Part shown: piece after piece, positions 42,709-51,183 of the stretch | Layout of the letters: every line of letters begins with the position of its first letter | How positions within the stretch are numbered: position 1 is the first letter of the stretch | NCBI GenBank assembly: GCA_947626165.1 | Contig: CANQRG010000004.1 | Span: forward strand, 1-64,000 | From: an uncultured Clostridia bacterium | Lineage (GTDB): Bacteria > Bacillota > Clostridia > Oscillospirales > Ruminococcaceae | Length of the DNA: 64,000 nucleotides | Direction of reading: 5' to 3' | Translations under genes and position numbers: made by a program | The notes under the pieces: model-generated | The model's input: the letters and a program-made list of their open reading frames with translations, nothing else | Databases searched by the model: none | Told to the model about the DNA's origin: nothing

Positions 42709-43602
42709 ATGAAAAAAAGAATATTTGCTGTTTTATTGTCAGCAATGATGGCTGTTACTGCATTAGCAGGCTGTATGCAGGAAAAAATAAACGTAACTAT
42801 AAACCCCAACGGTTCTGTAACACTAAACGGAGTTATTAAAATTCAAAAAGAGTATTATGAGAATCAAATGGGAATGGAAGGCAATGAGCTGTCTAGTGAA
42901 TTAAAGCAGGGATCGCCTAATGCAACAGTTAAAGAGTATGAAGAAACAATAAAAGGTGAAACATATAAATGTTTTAATATAAGTGAGCCTTACTCTAGCA
43001 TTAAAAAATTAAAAAAAGAATTAATTAGCGGTGATATAGGTATTTTCAATTCAGGCACTATTACAAAGAAAAAGTTTGTTGCTGAATTAGGTGCGTTTGA
43101 TTCCTCTACAGACGAAATATTAAACGAATCTATGAGCATTTCAAAAAGCGATATGAAAGCAATGCAAGATATGATAAAACTCACTTTCAGCATCACATTT
43201 CCTCAAAAAATAGTATACACAAACGGAAAACTTTCAAAAGACAAAAAGACCACAACGTGGAACTTATTAAAGTTAGTCAGCGGAGCATCAATATGTGCAT
43301 ACACAAATAAAAAAGATATCAAATCAAGTCCGGTTTCCGGATTAAATGCCAAGAACAACGGGCAAACAACTTCTGTTAAATGGCAGAAAGCATATAAGGT
43401 ATCAGGTTATCAAATAAAACTAGGAACCAACAGAGGTCTTTCTCAAGACAAAAAGACTGTTAATGTTAAAAAGAACACCTCTAAAACCAGTATCAATGGC
43501 TTAAAATCAAACAAACAGTATTTTATAAAAATCAGATCGTATGTAAAAGTCGGCTCAAAGAAGTATTATGGTAAGTGGTCAAAGGTCAAATCTGTAAAAT
43601 AA
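42709..43602 (+). CDS. Lipoprotein with C-terminal fibronectin type III-like domain
   Basis: The 297-residue protein has a lipoprotein signal (AVTALAGC, Cys 21). A central domain follows, starting KINVTINPNGSVTLNG. The C-terminus, about residues 205-297, is an FN3-like domain: VSGLNAKNNGQTTSVKWQ, then YKVSGYQIKLGTN and the ending KKYYGKWSKVKSVK. FN3 modules with this lysine-rich ending are common on surface proteins of gut Clostridia. It is outside the cell, anchored by lipid. The function of the central part is unknown. Strong promoter and terminator flank a single gene. Confidence 0.8.
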   Translation: MKKRIFAVLLSAMMAVTALAGCMQEKINVTINPNGSVTLNGVIKIQKEYYENQMGMEGNELSSELKQGSPNATVKEYEETIKGETYKCFNISEPYSSIKKLKKELISGDIGIFNSGTITKKKFVAELGAFDSSTDEILNESMSISKSDMKAMQDMIKLTFSITFPQKIVYTNGKLSKDKKTTTWNLLKLVSGASICAYTNKKDIKSSPVSGLNAKNNGQTTSVKWQKAYKVSGYQIKLGTNRGLSQDKKTVNVKKNTSKTSINGLKSNKQYFIKIRSYVKVGSKKYYGKWSKVKSVK

Positions 43603-43612
43603 AAGTAAGGCA

Positions 43613-43643
43613 AACAGACATCGTATAATCGGTGTCTGTTTTT
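43613..43643 (+). terminator. Terminator of the lipoprotein gene
   Basis: AACAGACATCG pairs with CGGTGTCTGTT (one G-T pair), followed by TTTA. Confidence 0.8.
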
Positions 43644-43675
43644 ATGTATAAAAAAGACGCATAACGCGCCTCTAA

Positions 43676-44329
43676 TCAATCTACAATGAGTTCTTTATAA
43701 TTTGTTATATACCTATTACATAGCGAAATTATCTCATCACGATAGTGAATATTCTCTTTGCACATAACGGCAACAGTTTTAAAACCGCCTTTTTTAGCTC
43801 CTTTTATCCCCTGAAGAATATCCTCAAACACAACGCATTTTGATACAGAAATCCTAAGCTTTTTTGCGGCTTTAATATAAATATCAGGGAATCCCTTAGG
43901 GCGTGTCACCTCTGCCGCTGTGGTAATATTATCAAACAAATCAAGAACTTTATTGTTTTCCAAAACAGGTATTGTAAGCTCCAGATTGTTTACAGTCGCA
44001 ACACTAAGCCTTTTGCCTTTGCTTTTTAAATACCTCAGATACTCCTCCGCACCTTCAAACAAAGATATCTCCGTTTCAAAAATATCTCTTACAATATCGT
44101 TCCATTCTTTTATGACTTCATTCACAGTGCATTTCAAATTAAAACGGTCTATAGTATATTTTGCAGCCATTTCAAAGCTCATTCCCGCTATTTCTCTGTC
44201 ATAGTCATCAGGTGTATCAATTCCATACGACGAAAGAAAAATATCATCTACTCTGTACCATGCGTTTGACGAATCAATAAGCGTTCCGTCCAAATCGAAA
44301 ATATATCCGTCGAAATCATTTAAATTCAT
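43676..44329 (-). CDS. HAD-family phosphatase (beta-phosphoglucomutase-like)
   Basis: The 217-residue protein has the HAD nucleophile motif FDLDGTLIDSSNAW (residues 11-24), motif II as SVATVNN near 113 and the late motif CVVFEDILQGIKGAKKGGF near 167. The cap is helical, as in the phosphoglycolate/beta-phosphoglucomutase group. It removes phosphate from, or isomerises, a small sugar phosphate; the substrate is unknown. AAAGGA lies upstream of the ATG. It converges with the lipoprotein gene. Confidence 0.85.
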   Translation of the reverse strand: MNLNDFDGYIFDLDGTLIDSSNAWYRVDDIFLSSYGIDTPDDYDREIAGMSFEMAAKYTIDRFNLKCTVNEVIKEWNDIVRDIFETEISLFEGAEEYLRYLKSKGKRLSVATVNNLELTIPVLENNKVLDLFDNITTAAEVTRPKGFPDIYIKAAKKLRISVSKCVVFEDILQGIKGAKKGGFKTVAVMCKENIHYRDEIISLCNRYITNYKELIVD

Positions 44330-44420
44330 CTAATGAATATCCTTTCAAGGTTTCACAAAATCGGTCTTACTGAAAAATGATAACACAAAGTCTTCTTTTT
44401 GTAAAGATTGTATTGCTTAT

Positions 44421-44449
44421 TTGACTTTTTTACTATTATAAGATAAAAT
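44421..44449 (+). promoter_or_regulatory. Promoter of the lipid kinase gene
   Basis: TTGACT and TAAAAT are 17 bases apart, 40 bases before the GTG start. Confidence 0.6.
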
Positions 44450-44489
44450 ATTACTGAATTAAGTATAATTGCTGAGAAAGGAAATTACC

Positions 44490-45482
44490 GTGAAAAAGAA
44501 ACTGCTTTTTGTTTATAATCCGAATGCCGGAAAGGGCTTGCTGAAATCCAGTCTTTCTGATATTATTGACCTTTTTACAAAGGATAATTATTTTGTCACA
44601 GCATATCCCACACAAAAAAAGTGCGATGCACTAAAGGTAATAGAGAAAAGCAATAACGAAGGCTATGATCTTATAGTATGCTCCGGCGGCGACGGCACTT
44701 TGTCCGAGTCTATTACAGGACTTATGAAATGTGAAAACCGACCTAACCTCGGTTACATACCCGCAGGAACAACCAACGACTTCGCAAACAGCCTTAAAAT
44801 TCCAAAAAATATGGTGAGAGCCGCTGAAAATGTGATCCATGGCACGCCGTTTGCCTACGACGTCGGTTCGCTTAATGACAAGCATTTCTGTTATGTTGCC
44901 GCTTTCGGTGCTTTCACAGCAGTTTCTTACGAAACACCTCAGACCTCTAAGAACTTACTGGGACATCTGGCTTATGTTCTTGAGGGAGCTAAAAGCTTGG
45001 GAAAGATTCAGGCATATGACTTGAAAATCGAGTTTGACGGAAATACCATTGAAGATACTTTTATACTAGGTATGGTTACAAACACAACATCTGTAGGAGG
45101 TATTCTAAATCTCAAAAAAGAGGGCGTTCTTTTTGACGACGGACTTTTTGAGGTAACACTTGTTAAAAAACCTAACAACCCAATAGAATGGACTTCCCTT
45201 ATAACAAACCTTCCTGCCGCCGGTTCAACAAAAGCACAGCTTAATCCTAAATACTTCCTGAAATTCAAAACCGCTAATCTTAAAATAACCTCTGATAAAA
45301 TGGTTGCATGGACAATAGACGGAGAAAGCGGCGGTTCTTATACAGAGATGAATATTGTTAATCACAAACAGGCGATAAACATAATTATCCCTCCTGGCGA
45401 TATACTTGAAGAAAGCTCTGCAAATAATACCGAAGAAAGTGAAATCGAAGCTGTTAAGAGCGCTTACATTGATAGTCAATGA
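44490..45482 (+). CDS. Diacylglycerol/lipid kinase (YegS/BmrU type)
   Basis: The 330-residue protein begins KKKLLFVYNPNAGKG and has the nucleotide-binding motif CSGGDGTLSESITGL near residue 65, then GYIPAGTTNDFANSLKIP. It phosphorylates a lipid such as diacylglycerol for phospholipid recycling. The start is GTG at 44490, seven bases after AAAGGA; an upstream TTG lacks a site. The last 25 residues are acidic and low complexity. It is a single gene with a terminator. Confidence 0.85.
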   Translation: MKKKLLFVYNPNAGKGLLKSSLSDIIDLFTKDNYFVTAYPTQKKCDALKVIEKSNNEGYDLIVCSGGDGTLSESITGLMKCENRPNLGYIPAGTTNDFANSLKIPKNMVRAAENVIHGTPFAYDVGSLNDKHFCYVAAFGAFTAVSYETPQTSKNLLGHLAYVLEGAKSLGKIQAYDLKIEFDGNTIEDTFILGMVTNTTSVGGILNLKKEGVLFDDGLFEVTLVKKPNNPIEWTSLITNLPAAGSTKAQLNPKYFLKFKTANLKITSDKMVAWTIDGESGGSYTEMNIVNHKQAINIIIPPGDILEESSANNTEESEIEAVKSAYIDSQ

Positions 45483-45523
45483 GGAATTGTTTTTAATTGC
45501 AATTATATTTTGTTTACTACATA

Positions 45524-45558
45524 AAAAACTCAGCCCTAGTCACAGGACTGAGTTTTTT
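45524..45558. terminator. Bidirectional terminator between lipid kinase and rnr
   Basis: AAAACTCAG and CTGAGTTTT with inner CCT/AGG form the stem. AAAA and TTTTTT flank it. Confidence 0.8.
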
Positions 45559-45629
45559 GCTTACTTAACTTAATTTTTCTAAGATTATAATTTCTGCTTT
45601 ACTCTCCAGAGATTAGAAATCAAACAACC

Positions 45630-47777
45630 TTATTCGCTCAGCTCAAAATCTACCTTGCCCGAACTTACACTAGCATTTGCAACCTTTACTTTAACAGCGT
45701 CACCCAACATAAAGCTCTGACCCGTCAGCTCATTTCGCAGAGTAATTAAGCCGTCATACTCGTAATATCCATCCTGAAGTGATTCAACTCTCACCAAACC
45801 CTCACAGGTATTCTCAAGCTCTACATAAAATCCAAACTCCTTAACAGATGTGATTACCCCGTTAAAAACCTCTCCAATATGATTGCTTAAATACTCTGCT
45901 TTATAGAAACTCTCGCATTCACGCTCAACCAGCATTGCGGTTATCTCCCGCTTTGACGACCTATCAGCAGAAGCTAGAGTAAACTTGTTATACTTTCTTT
46001 CTATCTCAGAATGGTTTGGGTTTTCCAAATATTCGCTCATTATCCTGTGAATAGTCAAGTCGGGATAACGCCTGATGGGAGATGTAAAATGAGCATAGTT
46101 TTCAAGCACCAAACCAAAATGTCCAATTGGTTCGACCGAATACCTCGCCTTTGCCATACTTTTTAAAACGATACTGTTTACAACAGCAGATTTAGGCGTT
46201 CCCTTTGATTGTGTTAAAATATCGCTTAAAAATCTTGCCGTAACCTTGTCGTTAGAGTTAAATGGAATACCCAGCTTTGTAAGACCTTCAAAAAGATACT
46301 CTTCTTTGCTCATGGGCGGAATTTCGTGAATACGATACACGAACGGCAAATCATTTTCCGTTCCGAATTTTGCCGCACATTCATTCGCAGCAAGCATAAA
46401 GTTCTCAATAATATCCTCGCTGACTCCTCTTGTTTTACCCTCAACTCCAATACATTCGTCATTGTCGTTAATAATAAGCCTGCTCTCGCTTGTTTCAATG
46501 TTCGGGCAGCCCCGTGCTTTTTTGTTTCTGTCAAGAAGTCTGAAAAGCTCAAGCATATCAGGAAATATATCCATAACCTCACTATATTTTGCCTTTATCT
46601 CATTGTCAGCCTCTCCTGAAATAATTTTGTTGATTTCAGAATAAACGCCCTGTACCCTAGAGCGAATTACTGACTTTTCAAATTTATAGCTTTTTATTAC
46701 TCCGTTTTTGTCTATATTCATAATACAAGAAAAAGCCAAGCGATCTGCATTGGGATTAAGAGAACAAATACCGTTTGAAAGCTCTTTTGGGAGCATAGGA
46801 ACAACCTTGTTCGCATAGTAAACGCTTGTCCCGCGGTTGAAGGCTTCGTTATCAAGAGCCGACTTTTGCTTTACATAATGAGAAACATCTGCAATGTGAA
46901 CCCCAAGCTCAAAGCCGCTTTTGGTTTTCACCACAGATATTGCGTCGTCTATATCTTTTGTATCAGCGCCGTCAATAGTAAAAATAGGCAAATCTCTCAA
47001 ATCAACTCTGCCTTGTATCTCCCGGTTTACTTTTTCTTCATCAGAAACAGCTTTTGCCTCGCTTATCACATTTTCAGGGAAGTAAGAGGATACTCCGTTT
47101 AATTCAAGTACACTAATAGCGCAGCATGAAGCTTTAAGCGAGCTTCCGAAGTTAGAGACAAGCTCGCATCTGTGTTCGCTGTAATTTTTACCTCTTTTAG
47201 ATAAGACAGCCATTACCTTGTCATTTTCTTTAAAGGCGATTCCAAGCGGATTGACGAATTTCATTTCAAAATTAGAGATTGAATCAAGCTCTATTACATA
47301 TTCACCGTTTCTCAGCACAATGTTTCCAATAAACTTTGAGAAATTCTCCTCCTGAATTTTAATAATGTCTCCGCTAGTGTTAACGCTGCTTCTCGTAATT
47401 GGTCTAACTAAGACTATATCTCCCGGCATTGCACCCAATAGGTGTTTATCATTGACATATATATCTTCATCAGTTTCGCAGTCACGAACAAAACCATAGC
47501 CTTGAGTGAGTTTAACCACCTCGCATTTTATCGGCTTAACTTTCTCCATCAGAATAAATCCATCTTGCAATTTGCTGATTTTTCTTTCTTTTTTCAAATA
47601 ATTCACACACATTGCAAACCGCTTATAATAGTGATCTTTGATATTGCATCTTTTTCTAAGCTTGCTGTATGAAATAGGAGCGTCACTTTCTCTCAGTACC
47701 CTAAGAATTATTTCTGAATATTCTCTTTTTATTTTTTCATTTCTCGACTTATTAGACTTATGTTTTTTCTTACCCAT
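45630..47777 (-). CDS. rnr: Ribonuclease R (3'-5' exoribonuclease)
   Basis: The 715-residue enzyme degrades structured RNA. In order it has a basic N-terminus with a winged-helix-like region (residues about 20-75), cold-shock domains (GYGFVRDCETDEDIYV near 92), the RNB catalytic domain with IDGADTKDIDDAISV near 265, and an S1 domain near 640 (GEVFNGVITSVKEFGFYVEL). It is transcribed after secG, but a terminator stands between them. The usual partner smpB is not downstream here. No ribosome site is obvious for the ATG, though the frame is clear. Confidence 0.93.
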   Translation of the reverse strand: MGKKKHKSNKSRNEKIKREYSEIILRVLRESDAPISYSKLRKRCNIKDHYYKRFAMCVNYLKKERKISKLQDGFILMEKVKPIKCEVVKLTQGYGFVRDCETDEDIYVNDKHLLGAMPGDIVLVRPITRSSVNTSGDIIKIQEENFSKFIGNIVLRNGEYVIELDSISNFEMKFVNPLGIAFKENDKVMAVLSKRGKNYSEHRCELVSNFGSSLKASCCAISVLELNGVSSYFPENVISEAKAVSDEEKVNREIQGRVDLRDLPIFTIDGADTKDIDDAISVVKTKSGFELGVHIADVSHYVKQKSALDNEAFNRGTSVYYANKVVPMLPKELSNGICSLNPNADRLAFSCIMNIDKNGVIKSYKFEKSVIRSRVQGVYSEINKIISGEADNEIKAKYSEVMDIFPDMLELFRLLDRNKKARGCPNIETSESRLIINDNDECIGVEGKTRGVSEDIIENFMLAANECAAKFGTENDLPFVYRIHEIPPMSKEEYLFEGLTKLGIPFNSNDKVTARFLSDILTQSKGTPKSAVVNSIVLKSMAKARYSVEPIGHFGLVLENYAHFTSPIRRYPDLTIHRIMSEYLENPNHSEIERKYNKFTLASADRSSKREITAMLVERECESFYKAEYLSNHIGEVFNGVITSVKEFGFYVELENTCEGLVRVESLQDGYYEYDGLITLRNELTGQSFMLGDAVKVKVANASVSSGKVDFELSE

Positions 47778-47855
47778 ATTCTCACCAAAACATTAATAAA
47801 CTTTATAACATTATACTTTAACTTCATTATACCATATTAGCGGTCAATTATATAT

Positions 47856-47893
47856 GAAAAATCCCTGCGTAATTTATATTACGCAGGGTGGAA
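47856..47893 (-). terminator. Terminator between secG and rnr
   Basis: CCCTGCGTAAT and ATTACGCAGGG form an 11-bp stem; on the minus strand it is followed by ATTTTTCATA. secG is therefore mostly monocistronic. Confidence 0.8.
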
Positions 47894-47902
47894 TTTAAAC
47901 TG

Positions 47903-48151
47903 TTAACGATAGGTAATAAAATTAACGACTAGCGTTACTACAAAAAAGATAACAGTGCAAACTCTTGTAAGCTTTGAAAGCTTTGCGTCGCGGGTATTTC
48001 TCATATTTCCAGAGTAAAACGAATCGTTTTGACCTCCGCCGATTGCGGACGTCATTCCCTGTTCCTTACTTTCCTGAACAAGAACGACAAGAATTATCAA
48101 TATACTCGAGATCAACAGTAAAACACCGCTAATGATTTCAACCTTAGTCAT
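47903..48151 (-). CDS. secG: Preprotein translocase subunit SecG
   Basis: The 82-residue protein has two membrane helices (ISGVLLLISSILIILVVLV and VCTVIFFVVTLVVNFI). They are joined by a polar loop with VQESKEQGMTSAIGGG, the SecG signature. It is the small subunit of the SecYEG channel in the cytoplasmic membrane. GGAGGAG precedes the ATG. The rnr gene follows, an order seen in many Firmicutes. Confidence 0.92.
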   Translation of the reverse strand: MTKVEIISGVLLLISSILIILVVLVQESKEQGMTSAIGGGQNDSFYSGNMRNTRDAKLSKLTRVCTVIFFVVTLVVNFITYR

Positions 48152-48182
48152 AATCTACTCCTCCAATAAAGTCAATGCATAA

Positions 48183-48211
48183 AGTATAGCACAAAAAAAA
48201 CCAAATTTCAA
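48183..48211 (-). promoter_or_regulatory. secG promoter
   Basis: On the minus strand, TTGAAA and TATACT are 17 bases apart, about 32 bases before secG. Confidence 0.7.
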
Positions 48212-48316
48212 GGCTTTTTCAAAAAAAATTCGCAGTCTTTACGCCCCATTGCAATAAAGCTGCGAATCAAATGGATTATAGAGTTTGTAATGATGTATGC
48301 CAAAAAGTTTTTTGAC

Positions 48317-48592
48317 CTACCTTACAACATCAGATACTGCATCCGAAGCGCCGTCCATTGCGTCGTTAACGCCCTCTTTTACGTCGTCGCCTAAATCTTC
48401 TGCGTCGCTTTCAGCGGTGTCAGTTCTAGAAGTGTCAGCGTTATCAGTGTCTCTTTCTGTTGTGGTTGTAGTTTCAGATGTTGTTGTTTCGTTGCTAGAC
48501 GCCTTATCATTATTGTTCTTATTGTCACTGCATCCTGCAAACATCATAGCACAAACTACAAGACTTAAGCTCATTGCAATAAACTTCTTCAT
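48317..48592 (-). CDS. Small acidic lipoprotein, Thr/Asp-rich
   Basis: The 91-residue protein has a lipoprotein signal (VCAMMFAGC, Cys 21). A low-complexity, acidic stretch rich in Thr, Ser, Asp and Glu follows (SSNETTTSETTTTTERD), ending in a short amphipathic helix (DDVKEGVNDAMDGASDAVSDVV). It has no enzyme motif and probably acts as a surface spacer or binding peptide; the role is unknown. AAAGGATGG lies before the ATG. The opposite strand is also open, but lacks a ribosome site. Confidence 0.65.
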   Translation of the reverse strand: MKKFIAMSLSLVVCAMMFAGCSDNKNNNDKASSNETTTSETTTTTERDTDNADTSRTDTAESDAEDLGDDVKEGVNDAMDGASDAVSDVVR

Positions 48593-48815
48593 TCTATGAC
48601 CATCCTTTCTTACTAAAGCGAAAGACTTAAAAAGATAATAACATTAATAATCAAAGTTTAAATTCCCAGTCTTCGCATTTTCAGGCTCTGCGCCATTGCA
48701 GTGCCTTTATTAAAGCTCTTTACAGAACCCGTTGATATTATTGCTCATTTTTTAAAAATTATACAAAACCATAGATTTTTTAATAATTCTGTGTTATATT
48801 TATCTAAAGATAGCA

Positions 48816-50375
48816 TTAAACCTTGTTTAAAAATTTATAGCTATACTTTTGTTTGACCATTTTATTTATTCCAATCAAAATTATAACCAGCGAAATGTAC
48901 CAGAAAAGATCGCCTGTCATTGCATATAAGGTACGCTTTGAAATAAGTCTTGCCTCTGATATGATTTTTCCTCTTTCGCTGTTTGAAATTATACCTGTTA
49001 TCTCTCCGCAGGGCATTATCACGGAGGAAATTCCGCAATTTGCGGCTCTTAAAACATACCTTCCGTTTTCAATGGCTCTCAGCCTTGAATGTCTGAAATG
49101 CTGTTCTCTCGCCGCTGTGTTTTCAAACCACGAATCATTTGTAGCTATCAATATGATCTTAGCGCCGTTCTTGACCTGTTTTCTTGCAATTGATGAATAT
49201 ATTGATTCAATACACACAACCGACGCCATTTTTCCATAAGGCGTGCTGATTGCAAAATTATTATTTCCGGCTTCAAGGCTGTTTTTGTCAGACAATAACT
49301 TTCCAAACGGAACATATTCTCCGAACGGAACAAGCCTCTGTTTGAAATATGAAAAAACCTCGTCGGTATCAGGGCTGATATAAGAAAGCGTGTTATACTG
49401 CTTATCGTTATCCCTGTCATAATAAAAGCTTCCCGTTGCGATAACCGTATCGGTGTTTTTAGAAATATCTTTAAGATAGGAAGTAACAGAGCTTTCATTT
49501 ATATTTTCGCACAAAGCCGTTTCGGGCATAACAACTAGATCTACTTTGTTCAAATCGACTTGCTTTAAAATTTCATCATATTCTAAAAATACCTTATTTT
49601 TTGAAATCCCCCACTTTTCGGCTCCCATAACTGACCCTTGTGCAATAAGCACATTTATTTTGTCTCCCTCACTGAGAGCGTTTGTTTTTATTTCTGAGTT
49701 TATTTTTATCAAGCCGAAGCTGAAAACCAGCAGATATATAATAACTGCCGAAGCAAATGATGTAACGGTCTTTTTATTAAGTGCATAAGATTTTATCCCC
49801 ACTGCAATAAGTGCGTTTATTGAGACAATTATTATCCCTGCAAATCTGCCTCCAAACAAAGAAGCTATCTGCATAAATGGCGTAAGGCTTATGCATGAAA
49901 GCTCTATTCTCGACCATGGGAACGAAACAAACGGAATAATTTCCATTATATACTCTCCGAACACAAACAGAAACGCAAATAAAAACGAATCTGTTATTCT
50001 TCCCTTAGTGATTTTTTGAAATACAGACATTACTAAAACTAAAATCAATGACGCAAATGAGGAGATAATAATAATCACAAAAAGCGAAACGGCAGTTCCG
50101 ATAATCTTTGGGACAGACACCAAATCAGTAATTTTTATAAAAAAGCTGAAATTTATTATATAATATAAAAATGCAAAGGCAGAAAACTTCATTATATAAA
50201 CAGAAAAGCTGTGCTCGTTTATAACGCTAATACACAGCGGAACAAGCCCGACAAAGCACAAAAGCGGAGCGTCGAAACAGGTTTGCAGAAGTCCCATTAT
50301 AACAGCGGATATGCAAGGCAGGTAAATACGTTTTATAAAAGTTTTTTGTTTGGGATTTAAATTTAAATTTTTCAT
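48816..50375 (-). CDS. lnt: Apolipoprotein N-acyltransferase Lnt
   Basis: The 519-residue protein has about six N-terminal membrane helices and a C-terminal nitrilase-like domain. The triad is visible as E285 (VMPETALCE), K345 (SYFKQRLVPFGEYVPFG) and C388 (SVVCIESIYSS), matching E267/K335/C387 of E. coli. It would add the third acyl chain to lipoproteins. Lnt is typical of diderms and high-GC Gram-positives; its presence in this low-GC lineage is worth noting and fits the several lipoproteins here. It is divergent from the YoaK gene. Confidence 0.88.
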   Translation of the reverse strand: MKNLNLNPKQKTFIKRIYLPCISAVIMGLLQTCFDAPLLCFVGLVPLCISVINEHSFSVYIMKFSAFAFLYYIINFSFFIKITDLVSVPKIIGTAVSLFVIIIISSFASLILVLVMSVFQKITKGRITDSFLFAFLFVFGEYIMEIIPFVSFPWSRIELSCISLTPFMQIASLFGGRFAGIIIVSINALIAVGIKSYALNKKTVTSFASAVIIYLLVFSFGLIKINSEIKTNALSEGDKINVLIAQGSVMGAEKWGISKNKVFLEYDEILKQVDLNKVDLVVMPETALCENINESSVTSYLKDISKNTDTVIATGSFYYDRDNDKQYNTLSYISPDTDEVFSYFKQRLVPFGEYVPFGKLLSDKNSLEAGNNNFAISTPYGKMASVVCIESIYSSIARKQVKNGAKIILIATNDSWFENTAAREQHFRHSRLRAIENGRYVLRAANCGISSVIMPCGEITGIISNSERGKIISEARLISKRTLYAMTGDLFWYISLVIILIGINKMVKQKYSYKFLNKV

Positions 50376-50472
50376 ATCTATTATTTTATCCTGTAAAGAT
50401 AAATTAATAAGTTTTCTGTATAATAATATAAATTAAATTTTTTACATACCGAAAGGAAATACAATTCACCTT

Positions 50473-51168
50473 ATGAAAGAGGATACTTCAAAAAGATCAA
50501 ACAAAATCAAAAAAATCATTCCTTCTCACGAAATGTTTTTAACCGGAGGTCTGTTAGCTGTAGTCGGCGGTTTTTTAGACGCTTATACATTCGTTTTAAG
50601 AGGAGGAGTGTTTGCGAACGCTCAAACGGGAAATATAGTTCTGCTTGCTGTAAATACCGCAAGAGGAGCTTTTTATCAGGCAAGCTATTATTTGATTCCT
50701 ATACTTGCATTCGCAATAGGCGTATACATAGCAGAAATTATTAAAACAAGCTTTACCAAAAAGTTGTTTATAAAATGGGAGCATTTTGTTATAATAATTG
50801 AAACAGTATTGCTTTTTATAATAGGCTTTATACCCTTAAATGTTCCTCACGGAATAGTAAATGTTATGATATCGCTTATATGCTCAATACAGGTAAACAG
50901 CTTTAGAAAAATTGATGGTATACCTTATGCTTCTACAATGTGTACGGGAAATTTGAGAAGCTGTTTTGAAAATCTTTTCAAATACACTCATTATAAAAAC
51001 AAAGACGGTCTTAAAAGCTGTATTAAATATATAGGCGTAATTCTTATGTTTATTCTAGGCGCTTTCATAGGAGCTGTTCTGTCAAAATGCATTGGTTATC
51101 ATTGCATTTGGTTTTGCGACATAATACTTCTAGCTGTGTTTTTAATTTTTACCATTAGAAAAGATTAA
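50473..51168 (+). CDS. YoaK/DUF1275 membrane protein
   Basis: The 231-residue protein has about six membrane helices and the DUF1275 features: GGLLAVVGGFLDAYTFVLRGGVFANAQTGNI at residues about 27-57, and SFRKIDGIPYASTMCTGNLR near 152. The function of this widespread family is unknown; transport is suspected. AAAGGAA lies upstream of the ATG. The cca gene follows after 15 bases, so the two may be co-transcribed. Confidence 0.85.
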   Translation: MKEDTSKRSNKIKKIIPSHEMFLTGGLLAVVGGFLDAYTFVLRGGVFANAQTGNIVLLAVNTARGAFYQASYYLIPILAFAIGVYIAEIIKTSFTKKLFIKWEHFVIIIETVLLFIIGFIPLNVPHGIVNVMISLICSIQVNSFRKIDGIPYASTMCTGNLRSCFENLFKYTHYKNKDGLKSCIKYIGVILMFILGAFIGAVLSKCIGYHCIWFCDIILLAVFLIFTIRKD

Positions 51169-51183
51169 TATAAAAGGTGAAAA

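Noticed and set aside
48297-48599. Open + strand frame opposite the small lipoprotein gene
   Set aside because: No ribosome site, and it is Ser/Val-rich only because it mirrors Thr/Asp/Glu codons. The minus-strand gene has a lipobox and a good ribosome site.
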